From Desulfocicer vacuolatum DSM 3385 (lineage in GTDB: Bacteria; Desulfobacterota; Desulfobacteria; Desulfobacterales; Desulfobacteraceae), in the NCBI RefSeq assembly GCF_900176365.1, contig NZ_FWXY01000010.1, forward strand, positions 1 to 64,000: a stretch of DNA of 64,000 nucleotides, written 5' to 3'. Both the position numbers and the translations under genes were made by a program. This document shows positions 28,398 through 35,686 of this stretch, in pieces (the stretch's first letter is position 1; each line of letters opens with the position of its first letter). The notes under the pieces are model-generated. The model did not search any database. It had not been told where the DNA came from and saw only the letters and a list, made by a program, of their open reading frames with translations.

Positions 28398-28705
28398 TTT
28401 AATTTCCTTTTGGACTTGAGAGCGGGGCATTTTAAGCTCGCTTTGATACTAAAAATAAATTATTGCGTTAAAAGACGGGAGGGAACAACGGCTGCCGGAA
28501 GATTTTTTGAGGTTGAACCAAGTGACGTATTTAAATTTTTACTGGATAAAATGGATTATCCGGCACGACCGGGAAATTGTAAAAATCAGTTGCTTAGAGG
28601 TTGGTGGGCGACGTTAGCACCAACCCCGGTAGGTGTATCTGAACTTACTCAGTCCAGTTATCCTCTAATAACCACAATAAGCAAAGCCTGACCCCACTGA
28701 TGCGG

Positions 28706-28981
28706 TTAGTGTGCACCAAGCTCTTTTTCTATGCGCTCAGCAAGAAAGATTTTTAAAAGCGATTGATATGGAACATCTCTCTTGTTTGCTAAAAGTTTGA
28801 GTTCCTCAATCATAGTTTCCGGAAGTCGAAGAGATATTTTTTTTACTGAAGGCTTGAGATTGGAGAATATTATTTTTTCAGCTTTATCCCAGTTAACGTA
28901 GTCTGTAGAATCATGCGTTGCCCAAAACTCTCTTTCTTCATCTTCGTTCTTAAATTTTGGTATTTTTTTACTCATTAGCAT
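28706..28981 (-). CDS. brnA: BrnA/CopG-type antitoxin
   Basis: Antitoxin of a type II toxin-antitoxin pair. The N-terminal half has the CopG-antitoxin signature FKNEDEEREFWATHDSTDYV. The C-terminal half is a ribbon-helix-helix-like segment (ISLRLPETMIEELKLLANKR) that binds DNA and dimerises. The start overlaps the end of the toxin gene by about 14 bp, with toxin first and antitoxin second, as in brnTA loci. It should neutralise the BrnT-like RNase and repress the shared promoter. Confidence 0.85.
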   Translation of the reverse strand: MLMSKKIPKFKNEDEEREFWATHDSTDYVNWDKAEKIIFSNLKPSVKKISLRLPETMIEELKLLANKRDVPYQSLLKIFLAERIEKELGAH

Positions 28982-29276
28982 ACACCTCTCTTTCTTTTCG
29001 ACTCATGTCTCGCGCTGAAATGACGCGAACACGGTTGTTTCTAACAGTAAAGGCGATGAACAGGGTTCTTTTTGAGTCTGTTCTTCCAAGTGCATAAAAT
29101 ATTTTTTCTTCCTCTGAATGTTTTATGTCATCTTGGATTACAAGCGGTCTGTTAAAAAATATCTGCTCGCATTCTGCAGGGCTAACTTTATGTTTCAGCC
29201 AATTTTTATTTATATTGCCATCATCCCAATCAAAACCATTACATTGTTTCAATATTTCAATGTATATCTTATCCAT
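28968..29276 (-). CDS. brnT: BrnT-family ribonuclease toxin
   Basis: Toxin of 102 residues with the BrnT hallmarks GFDWDDGNINKNWLKHKVSPAE, FYALGRTDSKRTLFIAF and a C-terminal RVISARDMSRKEREVY. BrnT proteins are RelE-like RNases that cleave RNA and stop growth until bound by the antitoxin. The N-terminus carries about 14 more residues than usual before the family core. The gene is intact and lies just upstream of the antitoxin. Confidence 0.88.
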   Translation of the reverse strand: MDKIYIEILKQCNGFDWDDGNINKNWLKHKVSPAECEQIFFNRPLVIQDDIKHSEEEKIFYALGRTDSKRTLFIAFTVRNNRVRVISARDMSRKEREVYANE

Positions 29277-29282
29277 GTCTTA

Positions 29283-29311
29283 AGTATATATTCAGGATGC
29301 ACAATTTTCAA
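29283..29311 (-). promoter_or_regulatory. Candidate promoter of the brnT-brnA operon
   Basis: On the minus strand TTGAAA-N17-TATACT gives a good sigma-70 match. The predicted start of transcription falls at or very near the ATG at 29276, so the toxin mRNA may be leaderless. Confidence 0.5.
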
Positions 29312-29386
29312 GTTAAAATATTTATTATGAGGCCTAATGCCGAATTGAGGAGTGAGTCTTATGGTTTGTCTGCTCCAAGATCAAAA

Positions 29387-29437
29387 GAATGTCGTAGGCC
29401 ACGTTTACCGGGCCAGCTTTGCCAAGATGATTTAAAA
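29387..29437 (-). pseudogene. Short decayed copy of part of the 31429-31713 gene
   Basis: About 50 bp beginning GAATGTCGTAGGCCACGTTT match 31629-31676 inside the small hypothetical gene, with a few substitutions and a 2-bp deletion. It is a gene remnant upstream of the Xre-ImmA locus. Confidence 0.55.
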
Positions 29438-29474
29438 CGCTTGGTGTGCATTTTTTTCGAGGCTCAAACACTTA

Positions 29475-29511
29475 GTTGACAAAATGGCATAAAACTTGAT
29501 ATTTTGTCAAC
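29475..29511 (+). promoter_or_regulatory. Promoter with palindromic operator of the Xre-ImmA/PIN operon
   Basis: A perfect inverted repeat, GTTGACAAAAT-N15-ATTTTGTCAAC, lies just before the ribosome site AGGAGGTG of the Xre gene. The left arm contains a consensus -35 (TTGACA), and a GATATT -10 falls 16 bp further in the second half. The Xre protein encoded next most likely binds here and represses its own operon. Confidence 0.7.
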
Positions 29512-29526
29512 CAGGAGGTGATAATC

Positions 29527-30579
29527 ATGATCAATGAATTCGGCAGACGACTATACTCTGCAAGAAAAATGGCAGGTTTGAGTATGGCGGCCTTGGCAGA
29601 AAAATCCGGGGCTGTGGTAAGCAAGCAGGCCATCAGCAAATATGAGAAAGGGCAGATAAATCCCGGCAGTGAGGTTCTTATAGCCCTGGCTAAGACCCTG
29701 GACGTCAAAGTGGATTACTTTTTTAAACCATCACAAATAGCCATTGCCGGTCTGGAGTTCAGAAAAAGATCCAAATTGACCAAAAAGGCAGAAGAGCAGA
29801 TCAAATACAAAACGCTGGATTTCCTCCAGAAATATTTGGAAGTAGAAGAGATTCTCAATATCCGGACCCCTTATGTGAATCCTGTAAGCCAACCTCTAAT
29901 AAAAACTCAAGCCGACATTGAAGCGGCGGCACAGGAGATACGTGAAAAATGGAAATTGGGGCAAGGGCCGATTCCCCATCTGATTGAACTTCTTGAAAAC
30001 AAAGGGTTCAAGGTGTTTGAAGTCTGTGATTTTGAGCATTTTGACGGTCTGTCCGGTTTTGTATCGGAAATTGATCTTCCGGTGGTAGCGGTTTATAAAA
30101 ACAGCAACTTGGTTCGAAAACGGTTCACAGTGGCCCATGAGCTGGGACATCTGCTTCTGAATTTTTCTCAAGCTGAGGGTCAGAATGTAGAAAAACTCTG
30201 CCACTCCTTTGCCGGTGCCCTGCTGCTGCCCGAGGCGGTCATGCGCAAGGAACTGGGGCAAAAGCGATCCAAGATCACCCTGTGGGAACTAAAAAAATTA
30301 AAAGGGGTTTTCGGAATTTCAATCCAGGCCATCATGGCCAGGGCCAGGAGCCTTTCCATCATCTCGGCCACCACCTATAAGTCTTTCTGTATCTATGCCA
30401 GAAAAAAAGGATGGCACAAGGACGAGCCCGGGGAATACCGAGGCAGGGAGGTGGCCAATCGTTTCAAGCAAATAGTGTACCATGGGACTGCCGAAGAAAT
30501 TATCAGTTTCAGTAAAGCTGCAGGCTTTTTAAATAAATCTGTTTCTCAATTGGATCAAGAGGTAAAATTTATCGTATGA
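29527..30579 (+). CDS. Xre-family regulator fused to ImmA/IrrE metallopeptidase
   Basis: Two-domain protein of 350 residues. Residues 3-62 form an Xre helix-turn-helix (GLSMAALAEKSG...SKQAISKYEKGQINPGSEVL). About 130-260 form a zinc peptidase of the ImmA/IrrE type (DUF955), with the HExxH motif in RFTVAHELGHLLLNF and the downstream LCHSFAGALLLPE. ATG 29527 follows the strong site AGGAGGTG. The next gene overlaps by 4 bp and encodes a PIN-domain protein. Such pairs act as toxin-antitoxin modules in which the Xre-peptidase protein regulates and probably restrains the PIN nuclease. A role in stress or phage response is an inference. Confidence 0.9.
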   Translation: MINEFGRRLYSARKMAGLSMAALAEKSGAVVSKQAISKYEKGQINPGSEVLIALAKTLDVKVDYFFKPSQIAIAGLEFRKRSKLTKKAEEQIKYKTLDFLQKYLEVEEILNIRTPYVNPVSQPLIKTQADIEAAAQEIREKWKLGQGPIPHLIELLENKGFKVFEVCDFEHFDGLSGFVSEIDLPVVAVYKNSNLVRKRFTVAHELGHLLLNFSQAEGQNVEKLCHSFAGALLLPEAVMRKELGQKRSKITLWELKKLKGVFGISIQAIMARARSLSIISATTYKSFCIYARKKGWHKDEPGEYRGREVANRFKQIVYHGTAEEIISFSKAAGFLNKSVSQLDQEVKFIV

Positions 30580-31070
30580 TTGTCTTGGTAAATGATGCCA
30601 ATATTTTTATCGACCTTTTGAAAATTGACCTGATAGACCTTTTCTTTAAGCTGCCATGCGAGTTTCACGTCACGGACCTGGTTTTGGCCGAAATTCATGA
30701 GGCCAATGTTGCGAAGCTGGTTGTATATATTGATGATGGCACGCTGCATAAAAAAACATTTACCTTTGAAGAATTGATGCAAATTCAATCTCTTGAGTCA
30801 AAATATAAAGCCCTTTCGGTACCAGACTGTTCATGTCTGTTTCAGGCTAAAATTTTATCCGGACGGCTTTTAACCGGAGACGCCCCTTTGCGAAAATATG
30901 CATCAAAGGATAAAATTCCTGTTCACGGAATCCTATGGATTTTTGATCAACTCTTGGAACATAATATTATTACACCGCATCATGCACATGACAAATTGAC
31001 AGATTTGATTAACCGAAATGCACGGTTACCAAAAGCCGAATGCCGGAAAAGGCTAAATAAATGGAAATAA
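30576..31070 (+). CDS. PIN-domain protein, putative ribonuclease toxin
   Basis: Protein of 164 residues with a PIN-like fold. VNDANIFIDLLKI opens the sequence with the first conserved acidic residue, EIHEAN follows mid-protein, and SVPDCSCLFQAKILSGRLLTGDAPLRKYA holds the later acidic residues of the active site. It overlaps the Xre-ImmA gene by the sequence ATGA and must be co-translated with it. The pair resembles type II modules encoding a PIN RNase. The C-terminus is basic (AECRKRLNKWK). The toxin role is inferred from the fold and gene order. Confidence 0.8.
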   Translation: MIVLVNDANIFIDLLKIDLIDLFFKLPCEFHVTDLVLAEIHEANVAKLVVYIDDGTLHKKTFTFEELMQIQSLESKYKALSVPDCSCLFQAKILSGRLLTGDAPLRKYASKDKIPVHGILWIFDQLLEHNIITPHHAHDKLTDLINRNARLPKAECRKRLNKWK

Positions 31071-31170
31071 CAACCCAATGATCCCGTCTGTACTCACCTT
31101 AAACGTTGAGCAAGGTATTAAAGAATTTTACTGCTCTCTCCGCTCTGCCTCCCCCTAATCCGTTATAATC

Positions 31171-31312
31171 AACAAAATTGGCATCTTTCAGGGCACGTGT
31201 TTTATCATTTATCTGGATATCACCATGCCATTATATGCCTCAATTAGCGGCCCTAATTCATCCATGGAGGTAACAGGCACAGTTCCATTAACTTGGTGAA
31301 AATTCAGGGCAT
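31171..31312 (-). pseudogene. Decayed duplicate of the hybrid kinase HAMP-linker coding region
   Basis: About 140 bp match 26868-27000 inside the hybrid kinase gene in the same orientation at roughly 85-90 percent by eye (for example CCATGCCATTATATGCCTCA versus CCATGCCGTTATATGCCTCA). Small insertions break the frame. No other kinase parts flank it. The rest of 31071-31428 holds no gene. Confidence 0.75.
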
Positions 31313-31428
31313 ACTCCCGGGTAAATATATAGACCAAAATCGAAAGCAAAACAGATCTGACTCCACCCAGGATTGCCCCATGTTGCGATCAGGCCTTTTC
31401 TATTTCACGGCACCTGACATCTTTGGGT

Positions 31429-31713
31429 CTACTTGCCGGACAATGCCCCGACAGCTGCCGTGCAGATGGCCACAGCAGATTCGGCATTGTTGGCTGAGAA
31501 TTCCTGACCATCCTTGATAAAAACGGCAGACCACTGGGTCTCGTTCAGGCTTTTGGGACAAAGGTCTTTCAGCCGAAAGGAAAATCCTTTGGCTTCCAGT
31601 ACTTCAGATAGTTGCAACGCTGAGTGAATGTCATGGGCCACGTTTGCCGGGACGGCTTTGCCAAGGTGATGTTTAAGCTGTTTTTCCAGTATTTCGGGTA
31701 TGGAATCGGACAT
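31429..31713 (-). CDS. Hypothetical protein, 94 residues
   Basis: I do not recognise this protein. It starts at ATG 31713 after GGAGAATACA and reads MSDSIPEILEKQLKHHLGKA; the body is mixed helix and strand, ending AVAICTAAVGALSGK. A decayed copy of its middle lies at 29387-29437, showing that the sequence has been duplicated locally. It has no signal peptide or membrane segment. A small, possibly accessory, cytosolic protein is all that can be said. Confidence 0.55.
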   Translation of the reverse strand: MSDSIPEILEKQLKHHLGKAVPANVAHDIHSALQLSEVLEAKGFSFRLKDLCPKSLNETQWSAVFIKDGQEFSANNAESAVAICTAAVGALSGK

Positions 31714-31905
31714 TGTATTCTCCAATATGGTGGTTTTGGGTTCATGTATGAAGCATGGATATCCATGCATGGTGGATATTCAAACACTGGAGGCTGTCCG
31801 GGTCAATGCTTTTAAAAATTTTATTGAATCAGAATTCGAATGGGATGTAAATCAAAGGCAAAACCGGAGTACCATTTAAGAGCGCCCCCCAAAAATGACA
31901 ATAAA

Positions 31906-32718
31906 CTACCCGCAAATCAATACAACCATTGTTATTTCTTTTTCTGTTCCCATCAATGGCAACGGCAATAAATTCCAGATAATACCAACGTCCTCTTTAA
32001 CAGGCAAAACCTCTAAAAGTGATGTGCAATGGTTAAACATATACGGAATATTATTGTCATAAAAACATACTAAAACAGTTCCTGAGTATTCAATGATTTC
32101 TCCTGGTAATTGTTTTTGAATCTGTTTTTCCGCGCTATTTATGATTTCTGATTTGGAGAGAGTTGGCTCCATGGGAATGGTTATAACCCCCAAATGTCCA
32201 CGCCCTTTTTTGCGTAAAAAACACCGCATTTCATCAAATTTGAGATTTATTACTCCATGCAAGGCAGGCATCATGGTTATTGATACCATTGCGGTGAGAT
32301 TACGAAGCAAGGATTCATCATCGTCTAAAAACACATATAGATCGGTTGCATGGACCAACCGCTGATAATCTTTAACACCAAAAAAATTATCCTTTCCGAT
32401 CACAATACCGACGCGTAAACAATCATCCCAATATTCGGAAATTAATGAATCATAAATGTTTTCTTTTATAAAATTATCTTCAACAGATACAATGAAAAAT
32501 AAAACATCCATGCCATAGTAAATTATACCCCGAGACTCACAAAAATTATTTCCTTTTTTATCCTCCAGAGTTTCAATAAAATGCCAGATTAGAGAATATG
32601 CGTTGTTTTCTGTCAATTGCCTTACGGCAGGATGATGGATGGCTTTTTGCCCCAATATTATTCCCTTTCCATCGGCTTTTTGATAGTCATCGTTAGTTTC
32701 TACAAAACAAAAACTCAT
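31906..32718 (-). CDS. Divergent FtsZ/tubulin-like protein lacking the N-terminal GTP-binding part
   Basis: Protein of 270 residues whose layout follows FtsZ from about FtsZ residue 40 to the end of the C-terminal domain. ETNDDYQKADGKGIILGQK matches the T3-loop region (AINTDAQAL... in FtsZ), MDVLFFIVSV the strand before the tubulin signature, and LRVGIVIGKDNFF the next strand. HGVINLKFDEMRCFL matches the FtsZ segment GLINVDFADVRTVM, and IIWNLLPLPLMGTEKEITMVVLICG matches the last strands. The GGGTGTG tubulin signature is replaced by SVEDNFIKEN, and the first nucleotide-binding loop is absent. The start has AGGAGAATAA upstream, so the short form looks genuine. The homology is my reading by eye. 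GTP binding is unlikely; it may act as a partner or inhibitor of a filament. Confidence 0.6.
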   Translation of the reverse strand: MSFCFVETNDDYQKADGKGIILGQKAIHHPAVRQLTENNAYSLIWHFIETLEDKKGNNFCESRGIIYYGMDVLFFIVSVEDNFIKENIYDSLISEYWDDCLRVGIVIGKDNFFGVKDYQRLVHATDLYVFLDDDESLLRNLTAMVSITMMPALHGVINLKFDEMRCFLRKKGRGHLGVITIPMEPTLSKSEIINSAEKQIQKQLPGEIIEYSGTVLVCFYDNNIPYMFNHCTSLLEVLPVKEDVGIIWNLLPLPLMGTEKEITMVVLICG

Positions 32719-32809
32719 TTATTCTCCTGAAAACTTATTGCTGCAATGACGGGTATTCTTCATTCCTGCTTTACATCTTCATAAGGTGATACCCATTTAA
32801 ATTAATGCA

Positions 32810-33226
32810 TCAAAAGGGCAGCATGGCAATCATTTCCGAAAGACTTTTTACAAGTTGTCCCCGGCCTTGATTGATATATATACCCATCTGGGCGATAAAA
32901 GAATAGGCAATTGCAAATTGTGCCAGTGCGAAGACGGCCAAGGTAAACTGACTGATGCTGAAAATACCGATGCCAAATTGAGACAGGGTAAAAACACCGC
33001 AGGCAAATTGGCCAATGGCAAAAATCCCCTTTGCCGGTACAGGCATTTTATTGGGTCTGAACTTAAATGAGATGTGAAGCAGAGGCAAACCCAGCAGAGT
33101 TGCCCTTGATTTATACTCAAACCCCCAGCCGTCCCATTTATCATGAGAAGGATAAGGCGCCCCACACTGGGGACACATTAGGGCCTGGTCTGAAATAGTG
33201 TGTTGACATTCTCTGCAAGGTTTCAT
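32810..33226 (-). CDS. Zinc-ribbon protein with hydrophobic decapeptide repeats
   Basis: Protein of 138 residues. The N-terminus is a zinc ribbon (CRECQH...CPQCGAPYP). From about residue 67 a ten-residue unit repeats about five times, in register: IFAIGQFACG, VFTLSQFGIG, IFSISQFTLA, VFALAQFAIA, YSFIAQMGIY. The consensus [IV]Fx[IL]xQFx[IL][GA] suggests a membrane-embedded or solenoid beta structure. AGGAGATCT precedes the start. It is on the same strand as the FtsZ-like gene 90 bp downstream and may be co-transcribed with it. Function unknown. Confidence 0.75.
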   Translation of the reverse strand: MKPCRECQHTISDQALMCPQCGAPYPSHDKWDGWGFEYKSRATLLGLPLLHISFKFRPNKMPVPAKGIFAIGQFACGVFTLSQFGIGIFSISQFTLAVFALAQFAIAYSFIAQMGIYINQGRGQLVKSLSEMIAMLPF

Positions 33227-33246
33227 AGATCTCCTGTCAAATTAAG

Positions 33247-33330
33247 CAATGACAGCTCAATTGGCCGGTTCCTATTGCCCCTGGGGGGGGGCTCTGCTGA
33301 GGTTGGCCGGAAGTTCTGTTTTCTAATAAC
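33247..33330 (+). repeat. Palindromic repeat family A, half element
   Basis: Only one arm is present: CAGCTCAATTGGCCGGTTCC, a run of nine G, then GGCTCTGCTGAGGTTGGCCGG and TTTTCTAATAA. It matches the right half of copies 2 and 3. It lies between the zinc-ribbon gene and the SGNH hydrolase gene. Confidence 0.75.
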
Positions 33331-33441
33331 CGCCACAGGCGAGCCGTGTTCTGATCTCGTTGTGCCCATAACAAAACATGAAAGATTGTCATATTTATCT
33401 ACCCTTTCATATAAAAAAACTCAACAGCATTGGAGAAATTC

Positions 33442-34038
33442 ATGAAAATAATATGTCATGGCGACAGCCTCACCCAAGGGGCAGATCTTGAAAAAATGTA
33501 TACTTGGACCTCATTTCTGGAACGAAATTTCAGGGTTCCAGTGTTAAATCATGGAATCGGTGGAGACACCACAGCAGGGATGTTAAGCCGATTTTCCCAT
33601 GAGGTGATTCAGCAGCAACCGTCCCTGGTGATTCTCATGGGCGGCACCAATGATTTATGGTGGGATCTGGAAATAAATTTGATTCAGGCCAACCTGTCAG
33701 CCATGGTTTCCCAGGCCAAGTACCATGAAATTGCCCCGGTAATAGGACTTCCCTTGCCCATCTGTATTGAAAAGGTTGAAAAACAGGATTGGGAACCGCC
33801 GGCCAAAGGATATGAACATCTGTCCACCCAGATACACAAACTGGTAGAAGCCTTGAAAGCCGCAGCCGTGCAATGGGAGATACCGATATTGGATTTTAAC
33901 CGTCCATTTTTAGATGATGAAAATACAGTAAAAAACGATTTATTTCTGGACGACGGCGTCCATGCAGCAAAGGAAGGACACCGGATCATGGGCCTTTATG
34001 CAGCCACGCGTTTAAGGGAATTGTTTCTTTTCGCCTAA
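33442..34038 (+). CDS. SGNH/GDSL-family hydrolase
   Basis: Esterase or lysophospholipase-type hydrolase of 198 residues. Block I is ICHGDSLTQG with the nucleophile Ser in GDSL, the block II glycine lies in NHGIGGDTTAGM, block III is LMGGTNDLWWD, and block V is DGVHAAKEGH with the Asp-His pair. ATG 33442 follows GGAG; the TTG at 33430 is less likely. No signal peptide is visible, so it should be cytoplasmic. The substrate is unknown. Confidence 0.9.
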   Translation: MKIICHGDSLTQGADLEKMYTWTSFLERNFRVPVLNHGIGGDTTAGMLSRFSHEVIQQQPSLVILMGGTNDLWWDLEINLIQANLSAMVSQAKYHEIAPVIGLPLPICIEKVEKQDWEPPAKGYEHLSTQIHKLVEALKAAAVQWEIPILDFNRPFLDDENTVKNDLFLDDGVHAAKEGHRIMGLYAATRLRELFLFA

Positions 34039-34413
34039 ATACGTATGCAACACCTCAACCCGGTCGGTCATTACTTCGATGTTCTTCAGTAATAAAAGGA
34101 ATTTAAAAATTCGGTTCTTCTGATCGTTCAACCAAATAAATTCCCTATAAAATCAATTGGAAGGTTCGAGTTATTTAATGCTGCCCTGCCAACAATGTAT
34201 CAATATTCTATTGGTCCGACCATTATAAGACGTTCTGCTATTTCAGACACAAACCACCTATTTTATTCCTTGACAAAGTAATTTTTGTTTTTAATTATGC
34301 AATATTTTTATGTTTATTTTTTTTAAAAGGATTTGACTTACATTTAAAACCAAAATAGGTATAAAAATACTCACTGAGTCACAGCTTAAAAAAAGAATGG
34401 ATGTGTAAATGGA

Positions 34414-34728
34414 ATGAAGGTGATGGGCTTTGCGATTCTTGCCATGATCGGTGATATTGTAGGCTCATCGGAATTTTTTCTGGGATTGCCGGTGTTTCTG
34501 ACTCAAATGGCATACTCCAGAGGTTTTGAGCGTGAAGCAGATGACTATGCCTTGCAACGGCTCCGGCAAAAGAGCATCCCCACCGAGCACTTCGTCCGAC
34601 TCATGGAACGGATAGATCAGAAAATGGCAAAGATAGCCAATACGTCGAATAAAAAATGGTTGAATTATCTGTCAAGCCATCCCGATACAAAAAGACGGCT
34701 TGAAGCATTCCGGAACGAAACCAGATGA
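34414..34728 (+). pseudogene. C-terminal remnant of an M48-family metallopeptidase
   Basis: The 104 residues match the end of M48 (HtpX/Oma1-like) peptidases: a membrane-like helix, SRGFEREADDYALQRL with the third zinc-ligand glutamate, and the closing SSHPDTKRRLEAF. The HExxH zinc motif and all upstream parts are missing; the 375 bp before it (34039-34413) are AT-rich and encode nothing recognisable. It is most likely a decayed gene, although an expressed fragment cannot be excluded. Confidence 0.75.
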
Positions 34729-34814
34729 TTTATCAGACAACAAGAAAGGAAAACAGATCGTGCGAACTCAACACTCCGAAATAGAACACTTTTTCAAACA
34801 AAGCATAAGGGAAT

Positions 34815-34892
34815 CACAGGTTGATTGGCCGGTTCTTGTTACCCCTCGAGGGGGCTCTGCTGAGGTTGCCCGGAAGTTTTGTTTTCCAATAA
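34815..34892 (+). repeat. Palindromic repeat family A, second half element
   Basis: TTGATTGGCCGGTTCTTGTT, a CCCCTCGAGGGGG core, then GCTCTGCTGAGGTTGCCCGG and TTTTCCAATAA. It closely resembles the half element at 33247-33330. Together they bracket the SGNH and M48 genes in the same orientation. Confidence 0.7.
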
Positions 34893-34897
34893 AAAAA

Positions 34898-35626
34898 TTA
34901 CGAACGGATCATTTCAGGGCTTAAACAATTTTTACCGCCAAATTTTAAGAATTGTTTGGTTCCACCGTTGTTTTCAATGACATCCAGCACCCGGGAGTCA
35001 TTTTTTTCAAAGGTGGCACCAAAAATCATTTTGATATTTTTATACTGTAGCATTTCCGGCAACATAATGGATGAGGGCCCCAGCATATAGATACGGCATC
35101 CTTCCGGGGTGGCATTAACTATGTCAAGGAAGGTATCAGAAAATACAGAAGTGGAGGTGAGGATCACCACATCTGCTTGTTGTAAAGTATTCTTCTGATC
35201 TTCCATGTCCGTCAGCCGATGATCTGTTTTGATCATATCAAAAATTGTAAGAGGTATTTTGGCTTTTTCAAATTTCTTTACAATGGGCTTGAACAACCCT
35301 ACCATGACAATATTCTTTTCTTTGCTAAAGTCCAATATATCCCAGATATCATCTTCCTTGGACTCAAACCCATGGTAATTATGGCAGGCATTGAGATAAG
35401 CTGTATAAATGATACGATGAGAAATTTGTGAAAGGTCCGGAGAAGCAATTTTTAAATCTGGAATAACCGCTGTAACATCGTTGCCAAAATTAGCGCAAAC
35501 TCCGATGTGGCCGTTTGTTAGAATAACTGCTGTGTATTTGTTACCGGAAACGATGTTCTTAATGGCCTGGCAATCATAGCCATACAAGTTTATGAACTGT
35601 GAGAGTGGTTCTTTTTTAAGTGTCAT
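34898..35626 (-). CDS. DUF364-family protein, second copy
   Basis: Protein of 242 residues related to the product at 15835-16656. It shows the same core: NIVMVGLFKPIVKKFEKAKIPLTIFD, then ADVVILTSTSVFSDTFLDIV and CRIYMLGPSSIMLPEML. AAGGAGAACTAA precedes ATG 35626. DUF364 proteins carry a putative metal-chelating domain and their function is unproven. It lies next to the ISL3 element, with no obvious partner gene. Confidence 0.75.
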   Translation of the reverse strand: MTLKKEPLSQFINLYGYDCQAIKNIVSGNKYTAVILTNGHIGVCANFGNDVTAVIPDLKIASPDLSQISHRIIYTAYLNACHNYHGFESKEDDIWDILDFSKEKNIVMVGLFKPIVKKFEKAKIPLTIFDMIKTDHRLTDMEDQKNTLQQADVVILTSTSVFSDTFLDIVNATPEGCRIYMLGPSSIMLPEMLQYKNIKMIFGATFEKNDSRVLDVIENNGGTKQFLKFGGKNCLSPEMIRS

Positions 35627-35686
35627 TTAGTTCTCCTTTTTAATTTCAGCTTGGGATGGGGACAAATATAATTAATATAAATTTCT

